From: Xenopus tropicalis
Taxonomy: Eukaryota; Chordata; Amphibia; Anura; Pipidae
Direction: 5' to 3'
Assembly: GCF_000004195.4 (NCBI RefSeq)
Contig: NC_030678.2
Coordinates: 30,976,201 to 31,040,200, forward strand
DNA: 64,000 nt
Part shown: positions 44,166 through 56,715 of the stretch, piece after piece
How positions within the stretch are numbered: position 1 is the stretch's first letter
Layout: the number at the start of each line of letters is the position of its first letter
The notes under the pieces: generated by a model
Told to the model about the DNA's origin: nothing
Seen by the model: the letters and a program-made list of their open reading frames with translations, nothing else
Database searches by the model: none
Translations under genes and position numbers: made by a program

Positions 44166-44230
44166 TTACTCAGTGGCGTAACTATAGAAGGGGAAGACTC
44201 CATTATGGGGAGTTGCAGGTGACCCATGAC
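44166..44230. repeat. CAGTGGCGTAAC MITE end fragment
   Basis: CTCAGTGGCGTAACTATAGA is the left end of the family seen at 11261 and 20201; only a short piece remains. Confidence 0.5.
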
Positions 44231-44873
44231 ACATGAAATTGTGGGTCATTAAAAGACATGTTTTGCGGTTTGGGAAAGGTACATTTTGAGAAGGGAAAGT
44301 ACCTCTTTAAGGGAAGTGCCTGTGTTGCAGAGAGAGCCATTCTTACTTACAGAAAATGTCTGTGGCTGACCAGTTGCCCCAATATTCAGAATTCATATAC
44401 TGGGAGAGCATCAAGGCAACCAAATGCACCCCTTCTCTTGCTGGACTCTTTTAAGCCAGTGCATCCCTCCCATAAAATAGCTGGGCTGTGAAGCTGCTCT
44501 GGGTTTATGAGCCAGTGGATATTTAATGGGAAAGCAAGAGGCAGCACCCAGCCCACATATATCGTCTTAATTTGCTTTAAAATATAACAAAAATCCCTTT
44601 ACTTTTAGACATCAGAGAAAAAGAAGCCTCTTAATGGGTACAAGATACATCTGTTAGAAACAAGAATGGAGCATGAGAGACATGCCCGAAGGCTGGGGGG
44701 AAAAGGGAAAGGAGAAGGAAGCCGGAGAAGAAACCCACAGAAAGACTAAAGGGCTAATTTACTATTGCTTAGATGCTCAGAGAGGACAAAAGGAAAAAGT
44801 TGCACTTTCAATGGTCTGTTCTCATAGCCCTTACTCCTGGTATAACAGTCTGTGCTGGCCGGACCCTGTTGCA
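44231..44873. other. Unrecognised
   Basis: No feature recognised. Confidence 0.4.
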
Positions 44874-45299
44874 TTAAAGGAACAGTAACACCAAAAAATG
44901 AAAGTGTTTTAAAGTAATTAAAATATAATGTTCAGTTGCCCTGTGCTGGTAAAACTGGTAAGTTTGCAACAGAAATGCTACTATAGTTTATATAAATGAA
45001 CTGCTATGTCAACACAGGGGCAGCCATTGAAGCTGAGAAAAAGGAGAAAAGGCACAGGCACATAGCAGATAACAGATAAATTTTGTAGAATATAATGGGG
45101 TTTTATCTGTTATCTGCTAAGTAACCTGTGCCTTTTCTCCTGTAAATGGCTGCCCCCCTGGCTACACAGAAGCTTTATTATATAAACTATAGTAGTCTTT
45201 CTAAGGAAAACACACCAGTTGTACCAGTGCAGGGCAGCATTACATTATATAGTAATTACTTTTATACACTTTAATTTTTTGGTGTTACTGTCCCTTTAA
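44874..45299. mobile_element. T2-type MITE, TTAAAGGAACAGTAAC subfamily
   Basis: TTAAAGGAACAGTAACACC to GGTGTTACTGTCCCTTTAA with TTAA at both ends. Long inverted arms as in 16449-16885, including AGATAACAGATAA with TTATCTGTTATCT. Confidence 0.9.
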
Positions 45300-45472
45300 G
45301 TATATGGCACAAAATGCAGAACTTCTGGGCACCACAGCTTTGTTTAGGGTTTTCCTTGCAGCCCTTGGTGTTCTGTACCCAATACATTTTAATGATGCAC
45401 AAGCTAGGGGGTTTGCTAGGTGATGCCTATATTCTATCCACCCCAAGTGCATTTCTACCAAAGCAGGCAGTA

Positions 45473-45801
45473 CAGGTATCGGACCCCTTATCCGGAAACC
45501 CATTATCCAGAAAGTTCCAAATTATGGAAAGGTCATCTCCCATAGACTCCATTTTAATGAAATCATTCACATTTTTAAAAATGGTTTCCTTTATCGCTGT
45601 AATAATAAAACAGTATAATGTACTTGATCCCAACTAAGATATATTTAATCCTTATTGGAACCAAAACAATCCTATTGGATTTAATTTCTGTTTAAATATT
45701 TTTTTTTTTGTAGACTTTAGTAGGAGATCCAAATTAGAGAAAGACCCCTTATCCGGAATACCCCAGGTCCTGAGCATTCTGGATAATGGGTCCTATACCT
45801 G
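45473..45801. mobile_element. MITE with CAGGTAT ends and TA flank
   Basis: CAGGTATCGGACCCCTTATC and ATGGGTCCTATACCTG ends, TA on each side. Same family as 24065-24337 but longer (329 versus 273 bp), retaining ATCCTTATTGGAACCAAAAC. Confidence 0.8.
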
Positions 45802-45803
45802 TA

Positions 45804-46689
45804 CTATATTGAGAGAAGGTACCTGCAATCCATTCTAGGAGTGCAAAGAGCTCTACCTTAGGGTGCAACCTAGAGGGCAAAGTATTAAACACAGGGCACG
45901 TAATGTAAAAACCCAGAGTAACCAGATGTCTTTTAGAGACCCCTACACTATGCACTTGTGCTGTACTAATAGTTAGGTGCCATCAGCACTCTGTTCCATG
46001 TGCTTCTCCTGATCACCATGCCACCTCCTTTGCTCCTTCTTTATGTCTTCTAAATGATTCAGTGGGGATGTGCCACGAGATGCCCATATGCTGCCCGTCC
46101 AGTATGAACAGTAGCACTGGAATAAGCCGTATTCCAACAGATGCAACTTCGGGGGGCAGTTCTAAATTTTAGGTAGCAATGAGGATGGTTTTTCCCAAAA
46201 GTTTTCACAGTATGGGCATGGCTGTGGAGTAACTTAGAATGGTTTGACTATAAGAAGACATTGTCATAAACAGGACTGTTATTATACGTAGGCACTCCAG
46301 GGTCTAGAATGGCAGGGGGAGGCTCTTGTGTGCTTATATAAAAAAACAAAACACTTTTAAAAATGATTTCCCCCCAACCCATTGCTGGGCACTTGCAGCA
46401 GATCTGAGGTGGCGGTACCCCTTTCTTCTGTGATCAGAGCATGCACAAACTGTACTGATGGGGAGGGGGGAGTTTGCACTTTTCTGTTTGTGGAACTTCG
46501 AATGGGTAAAGTCGGGGGGCATAACGTAGCAATTGGCAGTTTGAGAGTGCTGTCTCAGACAAAACTGGACAGGTGGCAACCCAAGCCATAGTGTAGAGCA
46601 GCACTGGAACTAAATAAGTATTTCTCCAGGGGATGTTGATACATTTTTGCTTACTACAGTGTAAGACCTGCCATGTTGTGCCTCATTAA
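45804..46689. other. Unrecognised
   Basis: No exon or repeat recognised. Confidence 0.4.
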
Positions 46690-46997
46690 GGGCTCTAGCA
46701 CACGGGGAGATTAGTCGTCTGCGCCAAATCTTCCTGTTTGTGGGCGACTAATCTCCCCGAAATGCCATCCCACCGGCAAAAATGTAAATCGCCGGTGGGA
46801 TGGCATACGCGGCGGCGCAATTTCAGTGAAATCGCGGAAGTTGCCTTGAGAGGAAACTTCACTGAAATCTCGCCACCGCGTATGCCATCCCACCAGCGAT
46901 TTACATTTTCGCCGGTGGGATGGCAATTCAGGGAGATTAGTCGCCCGCGCCAAATTCCCTTTTCGCGGGCGACTAATCTCCCTGTGTGCCAGAGCCC
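46690..46997. mobile_element. GGGCTCTAG foldback MITE
   Basis: GGGCTCTAGCACACGGGGAG and CTCCCTGTGTGCCAGAGCCC ends. Several inner palindromes, including CATCCCACCGGC repeated in both orientations and GCGGGCGACTAATCTCCC. Flanks are TTAA on both sides here rather than a clear 3-bp duplication. Confidence 0.85.
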
Positions 46998-47329
46998 TTA
47001 AGCAACCAGTTAAATCTCATTAGCAGAAAAAATGTCTCTAGCCTCTTAAGGGTTAATGAAACATTTGTCAGTTATTAGGATTTTCAGCATCCTTGAACCT
47101 AAACCCAAACAGCCAAATACCTCTTGTCAGATCTTACAGCATGAAGGCCTTCTGCATATCGGCATGTGTAATTACTTGTGGTCATGTGTCCCTGGATCAG
47201 GTACAAGGAATAGCCTCCGGACAGTAATCATAAGCCCCACAGAAATAAATGGCATTTAGTAAGCATCACAAGGGCCTTGCAAACTCACTCAGATGTGGGA
47301 AATTAATTACTGTAAATTCTGTATTGATA
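46998..47329. other. Unrecognised
   Basis: No feature recognised. Confidence 0.4.
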
Positions 47330-47510
47330 CAGTGCCATCATATTCTTTAGAGCTTTACAGAGATTATGCATTATTCACATCAGTCCCTGCCCCAGTGGAG
47401 TTTACAGTCTATATGTTTTGAAGCGTGCAAGCACAGCGAGTAAATACAATTTCTTGCATATACAGCCCAGATAGGAATAGAAGCTGAGGCCCCAGCACTG
47501 GAAGGCAGCA
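47330..47510 (-). mobile_element. tRNA-derived SINE, degenerate
   Basis: On the minus strand: CCAGTGCTGGGGCCTCAGCT, GCTGTATATGCAAGAAATTG, then ACTGTAAACTCCACTGGGGC and AGGGACTGATGTGAATAATG, ending near CTCTGTAAAGCTCTAAAGAA. This is the same order as the SINE at 8822-9085 with more changes. Confidence 0.65.
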
Positions 47511-47619
47511 ATGCAGATCATTGCACAATCACGTTGCCCATATATGTTTGCCTGTATAATGGGTAGAAAAAAAAATAGAGATCTGAAAAGTGAGCCCCCA
47601 AGAACAAGCTACCTCTTTA

Positions 47620-47898
47620 GGGCTCTGGCACACGGGGAGCCAAATCTCCCTGTTCGCGGGCGACTAATCTCCCCGAGTTGCCATCCCACCGGCGACAATG
47701 TAACTCGCCGGTGGGATAGCACACGCGGCGGCGCGATTTCGGCAAATGTCTCGCGAGGTAACTTCGGCGATTTGCCGAAATCGCCTGTGCAGCATGCGCC
47801 ATCCCACCGGCGACTTACATTGTCGCCAGTGGGATGGCAATTCTGGGAGATTAGTCGCCCGCGAACAGGGAGATTTGTCTCCCCGTGTGCCAGAGCCC
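47620..47898. mobile_element. GGGCTCTGG foldback MITE, TTA TSD
   Basis: GGGCTCTGGCACACGGGGAG and CCCCGTGTGCCAGAGCCC ends flanked by TTA (47617-47619, 47899-47901). Inner CCATCCCACCGGCGA repeats in both orientations. Open frames across it come from the palindrome. Confidence 0.88.
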
Positions 47899-47901
47899 TT
47901 A

Positions 47902-48646
47902 TGCACTAACTACAGTATTTAGGGCCAGTAACAGGGTGGATCATAGTGAATGGAGGGTCACAGAATCAACATCACTGAATCACATAAATATAGGTATGGA
48001 ATTCTATTATCTAGAAGTACAAAATCCAGATATCTCCGATATTCAGCAATTTTTCCTGTGGTTCCCTACAAGGTGTTTTGCAGTATAGAAAGACCCAGTG
48101 CCCTCTGCACAGCCTGTCTTCCATTAGCTCACAGGAACAAGCTTACCTGTGTAGTAACGGCGCAGTGGGAGCGCACACACATATTGCTCGCGCCAGGGAA
48201 GAAGGACCAGTAACCCGGCTGTGGGGGTACGAAGGCATGGAATAGGGGTAGGCAGGCACACACATAAATATATATACAGTATACACACACACATATATAT
48301 ATTTATATTCTTGTGACATCACTGCACTGATTACATATTATGACATCACTAATCATGGTTTATAAGAACAAGGAGCAGAGAAATATCCAGCAAGGTCTGG
48401 TTATATTATAAATGTATTGAAACCACTATATATTAAAAACTCATTTAGCATCAATGTATCTGCTCATAAGGCAATTACAATACAAGACAATGAAGGAGCA
48501 ACTCCCAGCATTCTGCTGCCTGCCAGTCAGCTTTGCATGACTGGCAAAATGCCTGCAATTGTGCCATGTGTCCGGGCACCAAATCCAGGATGAGGATGAA
48601 TCCTGGCACTTTCCTGAACACTAACTGTTCACCAAAATTAACTTTT
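47902..48646. other. Unrecognised, with AC/AT microsatellite
   Basis: 48255-48307 is a mixed ACACAC and ATATAT simple repeat. The rest is unrecognised. Confidence 0.45.
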
Positions 48647-48988
48647 AAGATGGCCACACATGTGGGGATTTCCGATCTTTCGTGTGACCATTGGTCCCAC
48701 AAAAGATCGTTGCAATCGCCCACTAACGTTCAGGGCTGAAACGGCAGATAAGGAGGTAGAAACAATAGGATTTCTACCTCCTTCTGGCGATTCAGCCCTG
48801 AAGGCAGATTTTGATCGGGCACCTTCTATGGCGCCCGATCAAAATCTTTCAACCCACCCGATCGGCAAGTCGACTGATATCAGCAGCCTCCTGCGATATC
48901 GGTCGACTCGCTGACTTGCCATACACGCACCGAATTTCGTACGAAACGAGGTTTCGTACGATATTATCCGTGCGTGTATGGCCAGCTT
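48647..48988. mobile_element. MITE related to family B, foldback
   Basis: AAGATGGCCACACATGTGG and GCGTGTATGGCCAGCTTTA ends. Strong inner palindromes (GGGCTGAA..TTCAGCCC; TTTCGTACGAAACGAGG and its inverse; GATCGGGC..GCCCGATC). No TSD resolved. Confidence 0.7.
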
Positions 48989-48989
48989 T

Positions 48990-49275
48990 AGTATGCCCTA
49001 TTCCTCGCAACTTTGCAATTGGTTTTCATTATTTATTTTTTATAGTTTTTTTTTTTATTATTTGCCTTTCTCTTCTGCCTCCAGCTTTAAAATGGGGGTC
49101 ACTGCCTGGTTGCTAAGGTAAATAAGACCCTAACAACCAGATAGCTATTAAAACACAAAATGGAGAGCTGCTGAACAAAAAGCTAAATAACTAAAAAACA
49201 AACAAAAAAATTGTCTCAGAATATTAATGTCTACATCATATTAAAAGTTAATTTAGAGGTGAACTGCCCCTTTAA
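48990..49275. mobile_element. T2/Kolobok-type MITE, left end replaced
   Basis: GCAACTTTGCAATTGGTTTT through TTAAAAGTTAATTTAGAGGT to GAACTGCCCCTTTAA (TTAA 49272-49275). The left part is cut exactly at the adjoining MITE. Confidence 0.8.
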
Positions 49276-50155
49276 AGTCATTAGAACTCTGGACAACTGC
49301 ATGGGACAAATTTTTGTTGACAATTGTTGACTTCCCCCCCAAATTTGAATAAGTAAATTAGGGTTTGGAATGGATTCACTATTCAGCCAAATCTTTTTAG
49401 CTGGATTCAGTATTCTGCCTTTTCCATAATTCTCTATTGAGTACGGCACTGCCTATAGCACCATATTTTGTTATCATTTTCGATCCAACATTGTCCTGAA
49501 AAGCTTAGACAATATAACACCTATTAATAAAGCCATTAAAAAATCATTTCAGCAGTGGCGATAAAATATGGGTGTCACAGGGTTAGGGGCACGGGAAGCC
49601 CTGAATGAGTTTTAAACAGAATCCGTTTCAATAGAAGTTTGAGAAACGTCACATCTTACTAATGACTTGGGGTCCTAAAAAACATGTAGCTGTGGGGTCC
49701 AGAGTATATGATAAAGTAAATCATAAAGATTTAGTGTTTCAAAAAATGAGTGCGTGACCAAGCTTTCCAGCCGGCAGGAGCGGCAGCCATATTCCTTCCA
49801 GCAGCACGAGTGTTAAAGTTCTTGGCTCGGCACAGTGTTTATGTAAACAGAACCCTCCCTCTCGGATTGCCAAGAGCAGTACTATTATAAGAGCCATGTA
49901 TTCTGGTTCTGATGCAAGGAGGAAGAGGGGGTGTGATGGGGAGGCTTGTATTTCCCTGCAGAGCAATACTTTGCGTGAATTGAGACCGTTTATGTCACAA
50001 GGTTATGAAATGACATTGTTTCCAGGAATTGCTGGCAGCATTGTACCGCTGCATATATGGATGATTTTGTTTCTCCGGCCACACTTTTCCCTAACTTGCA
50101 CATCATTAACCTTCTCCTGCTGAATTATGATGGGCCAGAATACCATTTGTTTGAC
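49276..50155. other. Mostly unrecognised
   Basis: 49350-49435 (AAATTAGGGTTTGGAATGG, ATTCAGCCAAATC) may be a scrap of the GGGATGCACC MITE family. No exon recognised. Confidence 0.35.
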
Positions 50156-50406
50156 TTAAAAGGATATGGAAAGTTTGAAAAAAAAAAAAAAAAAGACCAA
50201 CTGCGAATTATTATAGAATAACACTGTTTGCATCATACGAAACATTATTTTTTGGATAAACTACCCCATTAATGCCTTGTGATTTTTTAGCTTTTAGGTT
50301 ATAAATAAGCAATAAATGACTGGCTAATTATATAAATCTACTTGAAAAGTTGCTTAGGATTGGTGCAAACCTAAAATGTGTATTCGAAAGTGACCATCCC
50401 CTTTAA
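50156..50406. mobile_element. Possible diverged T2-type MITE
   Basis: TTAAAAGGATATGGAAAG on the left (with an A17 run following) and GTGACCATCCCCTTTAA on the right; the interior CTTGAAAAGTTGCTTAGGAT is T2-like. Confidence 0.5.
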
Positions 50407-51240
50407 AATTCTGTGTTATCTACAACTTAATGGCACAACTTTACTATATCACCTGAAAATGCCTACCTCTAGCAAAAGCTTTTGAGCCCTGAGATATGGC
50501 TTAATCATAGGAAAATGCCACTCTTCTAATTTTCCCACTATCAATCCAGATCTCTGGAAATAATTGTTTCACTTGCAGCAATCAAAAGCTCTTGCCAGGG
50601 GTAGGCATTTTCTGGAGATTTGTTGACCACGGTAGTGCAGATCTACCACAGGCTACAAATATCTAAATTACATCCTTCCATTCTGTTCCATGCGTGCATA
50701 TTCTAGCTAAGAATGTATTACTTTGCCCTACAGGCACTGTATGCTCGGGGGGAATACGGCAAGAGACAGTATACACATAAAATACCTTAACTAAAAATTA
50801 GTATATTAAATAGGACTTGTGTTGACATAACATTCTGTCTATTGTATAATTAAAAAAAAATTATAGTATCCAACTTTTTTTGCCATTATAAAGCACTAAA
50901 ATCACTGAACTCACCTCTCCTTTCCTTATAGACAGCAATCTGTTCAGAACTCCGTATCTACCTTTAGACAAACAAACCCCTCTCTTACCTAAGCAGCAGT
51001 GTTTGAGCAGTTCATTATCAGGGGCTTCTTAGCGGGCTTGTAATTAGTTTTATCAGCTCCTTTAAAGTTCTTTGGAAGTGACATACAGGTAAGTACTACA
51101 GTGAATCTGGCATCATATTCTTGTTTAATGCCAGAAATAACAAAAACCATAGATATTTCATAAATAAAACAACAGGCAAAAAGCATGTTCAGCATATTCC
51201 TTTAGTTAATGATGAAAAGGGGTGTATACTGTCCCTTTAA
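50407..51240. other. Unrecognised, closing with a T2-like end
   Basis: 51220-51240 (GGTGTATACTGTCCCTTTAA) is a T2-type right end, and TTTAAAGTTCTTTGGAAGT near 51060 recurs in the T2 copy at 37214. A left boundary was not found. Confidence 0.35.
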
Positions 51241-51360
51241 ACCATCCATACACAGGCCAATAAAACCCATCCACTTGCCCCCCCCCCCCTTATTGGCTGT
51301 GATGATGCCCTTAAAGAAGCCCTATCTGACCAATATCTGGCTATTTCACTAAGGTATATT
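51241..51360. repeat. MITE family B fragment
   Basis: ACCATCCATACACAGGCCAA, a C11 run, then CCAATATCTGGCTATTTCAC fits an eroded family B end. Confidence 0.4.
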
Positions 51361-53211
51361 GATATTGCTCATTAAATAAAGCCTCACTGGCCCTGCCCCC
51401 TGATTCCTGTGTTGTTACACCCCTAAATGAGAGGCTTGTCATTTCTATGGGAAACTTCATTCAAAAGTTTTTGCAGTTGATGGTGGCCCCTTGCAAAACC
51501 TCCTTTGCCCATTTATTAAAGCTGCCAAAGTAACTAATTCCCAATTTATCATAGTTTTCCTTAATTTTGCTAACAATATTACATTGGATTTAGGTAAAAT
51601 CCCCTTCTCCTTCGCTCTAGAGTTTAAATAAACATTCTAAAGTCATTAATCGCATTAAAATGAATTGAAAATAATGCAAAAGAAGCCTTCCTAAGGTCTC
51701 CTGATATATCCTGGTAAATGTGCCTTATAAAGAAAAGAAAGGCTGCTTTCAGCTTTATCAGGTCGAGCGCTCTCTCCTCTGCATTCTGCGCTCTAGTGAA
51801 CCAGTTTGCATAGCAGGGAGGAAGGAGAAGTGTAACCACAGTAATAATTGAAACCAGAATCGGGTAATATTTATTATGTCTAAAATTCCCATTTTCTTGA
51901 AGAGCGGAAAAGAGCAAAGGTCCAATGCTGATCCTATATTTATTGCAGAGGAACGTTCCTATATCACTCAGAAATGAGCGGCTGGGTTTCCATTGAGAGA
52001 TAAAGTTACAGCCCTGTTTCCCTTGCACAGAAAGCAATTATCATGTGCACTGATCTTATTCTGCATGAAGCTCTTTATCAAGGCCTGCTGGGCTCCCACA
52101 GACAGGAATGAGGGCTTGTGTGTACAGCTGGGGATCTGGCCCATATTTGAAAAGACCAGTGGCTGATAAATGGCTAATAATCACTCACACACGGCCTGTG
52201 GATGGATGTTATTTTTCTAGGAGACTGGGGGAGTTGTCCTATGCCCCTCACCCCCTTTCACCTATGTTGCCCTCTGCTGCCTCCCACCCTTTTCATTAGA
52301 AAACTAAAGGAAATGAGTTATGTCTTAAGCTGAGAAAAAAGGCCCCTTAAAAAAAATGTCCTTTTCAAAATCTCTGGCAAAGTCAAAAGTGCAAATATTT
52401 CATAAAGGCCAAACAGGGAAAACAAAACCTTTTTTTACAAAAAAGGTTTGGTGAATGAAGAGACATAAATTGAGCGTCTTTAAAGCAAAAACAAGGCAGT
52501 AAAAAAAAAAAAAAAAAACCGTTTGAGACACCAAAATACAAGTGAATATATTCCGCCTTCTGCCATGTTTATTCCCCTCACTCATTCCATATCCCTTTCT
52601 TGATGTGTGACTACAGGCGTAGAAAGGTTATTTTAGCAGGAGGATGCCAAAATGTTAGGTATCACCCAGCTAACTTTGAGTGTATTTTTGCCTTCCCTGT
52701 TAAAGTGCCACTGCAAGGCTCTCACTGCATTATGCAGAAGAGCTCACAACTTTTTATGATCCCTGCTCTTTCCATTATGTGCCCATTATGTCTCTCCGAA
52801 GACATAATGGGCACATTACTATTGACTTCTTACTGTAGCACTGTATTAATGATACCCCAGTGGTCCCGTGACTCTGGTCTGGGAGTAGTATTGGTGGGAC
52901 CCCCACTGCTTAAGACTGTGGCAGCCAATCCAAACTGGGTGTTGATGGGTGTTGTCTTGTCATATTTTAGCAGGGTAACAATAAGATAAAGATAGGAACA
53001 ATGGCTGTGGGTGTGTGGAGAATTGCAAAAATATCCATCGCCCAAAAATATAATGCTAGCTAGCAACCTTACAATGCACAGCAATAATGCTTCTAAAGAT
53101 TTACAAGCAAAGGAGCCTGTACTTAATGTCTACATTATATCAAAGAAGCCCAGGGTCTTTAATCCTCTCTGCAATAGAAATTTAAGCCTATTGCCATTGG
53201 TGCAAAGAGAA
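51361..53211. other. Mostly unrecognised
   Basis: About 1.85 kb. An A18 run is at about 52502-52519. 52635-52680 (AGGAGGATGCCAAAATGTTA) is a T2-interior scrap. No exon with splice sites and recognisable family was seen. Confidence 0.4.
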
Positions 53212-53440
53212 TAAAGCTGACCATACCTGGGTGATATTAGCTGTAGACTTAACCCCCTATGTTGGTAGATTATTGGACCATGTATGGGGGCATACTGACT
53301 ACCTACTCTACGATACTGTCACTCCGGTTTGACCTGCAGATGCAGTCCTTAACCAACACATTTCCATAGGTGCCTACTGTGACCTTATGGTTGGCCAGGG
53401 AGCCAAACTATCATATTAAACACAATTTGGCCCAGAACAT
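53212..53440. repeat. Eroded MITE family B copy
   Basis: AAGCTGACCATACCTGGGTG and GGACCATGTATGGGGGCATA suggest an old family B element. Confidence 0.35.
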
Positions 53441-54760
53441 AAGTGTTCAAATGAAGTAAATATCCAAACATCTGGCAACTTCTCTAAATAAGCAGATCTT
53501 CTTGAGCATGGCCTCTTCCCTATCACCCCAATACCTAAAAAACTATATCACTTCCGGGTCAAGCCACAAGATCTGTATTTCTGTTAAGAAAACTTTTTTT
53601 GCAAATCAAAAGGCCATCTTGTGACTGCACAGGAACCAGTCACTATAAAAACAATGTCCTATTTCAGGGCGTCCCTGTGTTGACACTGAGTTGGCAAACA
53701 AGTGTGATAATCTATGGTCGAATACGTGTAAATATCAGTGAGCTGCCACCATAAATTCAGGATCTGGCTGAATACCAAATCATTTTTTTTTTTGGCAGAA
53801 TATCAAATAACATTGGTAGAACTCAGCAGGATCAAAGATTACCTTCAACCTATATTTCAGTAAATGTGAGGGATAAAACTTTGATCTCATTTTACTCTCA
53901 AAAACCCAGCTACTGCATCACTTTTGGCAAACTGCAAGGATGTGACAGAATGCAGATGCTCCAAATAATGATGGAACTGAGCCAAATACCCAGTCTGAAT
54001 GCTAAATTTAGTGCTTCTCTAAATACATGTAACACTAGAAGATGGTGAGAAGATTCTGTTGTATATAGTAGAAAGTATTCTCCAACCTGGCTCTACAGCT
54101 GCTATGGAAATCCAACTGCAAGTTGCAGTAGCTAGAAAGCAGCAGGCTGGGGTTCACTGGCATAAAGATGAAACAGATCAAGGCTCAGACCTGGTGTGAA
54201 AAAAAAAAGACAACTGGAGAAAAGCTAAAATTATATTGGAATTTGTAGTCACTTTTAAACAGGAAATTATGAATTCTGCTGATGTTCTTAGAAACTAGTT
54301 ATACAACAACATGAGGCAGAGAAAAAAATAATGGACATAGACAATAATGACTAAATTATGCCTGTTCTTGTGTGAATCTAGCAAATGATCCCCTTGCAGC
54401 CCCTCTGGGAGTAGGAAGCTGCAAGTTCTCCTCAGTTTATGAATCCCCAGGAGATCCTAGAAGGTTCTGTCATTGGCTGTGCACAAGATGAATTGCAACA
54501 AGGCAATTGCTTCTCTGTCTGACCCATGGACTGATAATGCACAAAGCACAGCTGACTGATTTTCACTTTGATGGGTGGATGCTGGCACGTTTATCATTGT
54601 CAAAGGTCATCATTTGGAGGAAAATCACCCATCAGGTACCAAGGGTGAATGAAAGGCTTAATACCCATCAATTGAAAGCTAGGGGTTGATTCCTGTGTTG
54701 GCTCCTTGCAACAAACTACCTGATCTCTCTGTTCCTCAAGCAACAAAATTCATATTGTGT
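53441..54760. other. Unrecognised
   Basis: No exon or known repeat supported. Confidence 0.4.
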
Positions 54761-54912
54761 GCAGGCCAAGACTGGTAATTTATGGATTCAGGCAAATGCC
54801 AGAGGGACTGCTGTAAGATGTCATAGGCAGTCAATAATTTTTGAGGTGGTAGGGGGCTGTGGGCTTCTGTGTACCTAAAAAGAGCCTATTTTGAATGCCA
54901 ATCCAGGCCTGA
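54761..54912. repeat. Interspersed repeat, family A (copy 4)
   Basis: CAGGCCAAGACTGGTAATTT, CAAATGCCAGAGGGACTGCT and CCAATCCAGGCCTG mark this as the same family as 3139, 17806 and 39530. Confidence 0.7.
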
Positions 54913-55779
54913 TTGTATGCTTGAAAGTAGGGGTAATTTTCTAATGCTACTGCAAGTGTGGTTGAGCTAATAATGGACTCAAATATTGTTCTTATTGATG
55001 CTATTCATTATGCTATTAATGTTTGTAATGAACCACGTTTATAGCAGCTGCCATTTTTTATACACAGCTTTGCTGTGCATCAAAACGCTAATAGCTGCGT
55101 GTTCCATGACATTCTAGCCATCGGAGACTAATGTTTCACTGGAATCCACAGAGAAGATTTCTGTGCTTGTTTTGATGATAAACACTGTTGTGGCTCCCTG
55201 TTTTTTGGGTAAACAAAAATATGCAGATAAGAGAGGAACCTTGAGGAATGTGTGGAACTGCAGCAACCTAAATTAGTTTACAAATGAAACTTCAGGAAAT
55301 GGTGAGGACAAAATTTGTACATACCCCGCAAGTGACTACAATGTACAGTTGCAGAAGCAATGACTTCATATAGAAGGAGTCTTTCAAACAGAATGAGGTG
55401 GCCAACTGTTTATATTGCCTACTTGACCACTTTTCACTGTTTACACATTCAACTGGAAGAGCCAGAGAGGATAGAGGCAAGGAAATTCTATGTGTGCAGC
55501 ATGAGGCAAGGAAATAACTTCACTTTTAACCGTGTTGAGTTTTTCAGATTGAATTCTCAAATCAAAAAGGTAACAAGTATTTTTACCATAAATATTCTTT
55601 TAAAAAAGTAGCAGGCAATAATAATCAACAAGAAGTGATAAACCCACCATGTGCCTAAGCTGTTCTATGGCAAAATGCCATAGAAATGCCGTTTGATGAC
55701 AAAACCACTGGACAGTGAAGGAAAACCCAATCTAAAGGTAATGGTGCACAAGGAACAAGAAAAGGTTCAATGAATGGGG
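54913..55779. other. Unrecognised
   Basis: No exon or repeat recognised. Confidence 0.4.
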
Positions 55780-55931
55780 TTGGTGCCAAATTGTTAGGTA
55801 TGTGCAGTTAGGTACTCCAGGCCGGTTTTCAGTGAAGAAGTGTCTGGGTCTGGAGGTTAGTGTGCATAATTACTGGCAGGGAGGCTAACAATTTGGGACC
55901 CAGTCTGAATAAGCCTTTTCTTGTCCTTTAA
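55780..55931. repeat. T2-type MITE fragment, right end
   Basis: GGTGCCAAATTGTTAGGTAT, TCCAGGCCGG and CCTTTTCTTGTCCTTTAA (TTAA 55928-55931) fit the subfamily at 40645-40939. Confidence 0.5.
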
Positions 55932-56715
55932 GTAGTCCCACCATGTGCCACCAAGCACCCAGCCGTGTGCCATTACCCTGAAGAGAAAAAAGTACAAAAA
56001 TGAAGCACAATATTTGATCTGTTACAGAAGTGACCTATAAAATTCCTATTTAGTCTAGACCACCCCAATGTGAATGACGGTAGAAAACAGGATGGTTTCA
56101 GATAAATGTACAATAATCATGTGTGCACCATTAGTCAGCAGGTTCTGAGGGAATATTGCCCCTTAATGGTGAAACTCATCACACATGTATCAAAGCTTAG
56201 CTATCAAACAGGGCAGATCAAGGGACCAGCGGAGAGCAAATCAGTTTAAAAAGCTGAATGCCATAAAGGGCTTCAGAGCACATAAATTGGACAGGCAAAA
56301 AAGCCAAGTCAGGCATTTCTGTGGAAAGTTGGAGCAATTCTAGCTGCTGGCTGCATAAAAGCTGCTGGTGTGTGTGGAATCTTTTCTTACTTACTGTATG
56401 TCTTTCGCAAACAGAGGGTGGCCAAGCAAATGTCTCCCATTAGAATTCTGCAGGGTGGCCAAATTAGCTGTTTTAGCTATAGTGTACATCTTGTTTGAAT
56501 TACCATAAACCACTGCTTACATATAAGCTGTTCCATTCTTATAAAACTCACTATATCATCCATCTATATATTTATCTGTGGTAAATATTGTGAGACGTTC
56601 CAACGGTAAATGGAGTGTCTCGTCCATATTTGTACTTGACATTTATATATTATTACACGTGTTTTGTTATTTTGGCCACCAACTTGTTTGCCATCAGAAC
56701 TGCACATACTGCTTC
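55932..56715. other. Unrecognised
   Basis: No exon or repeat recognised. Confidence 0.4.

Noticed and set aside
46711..47909. Several open frames of 60-132 codons
   Set aside because: They read through palindromic GGGCTCTGG MITEs and mirror one another on both strands.
48140..48165. Strong donor-like site (ACACAG|gtaagct, minus strand)
   Set aside because: Upstream translation in the required phase does not resemble PIGL exon 2; no family recognised.
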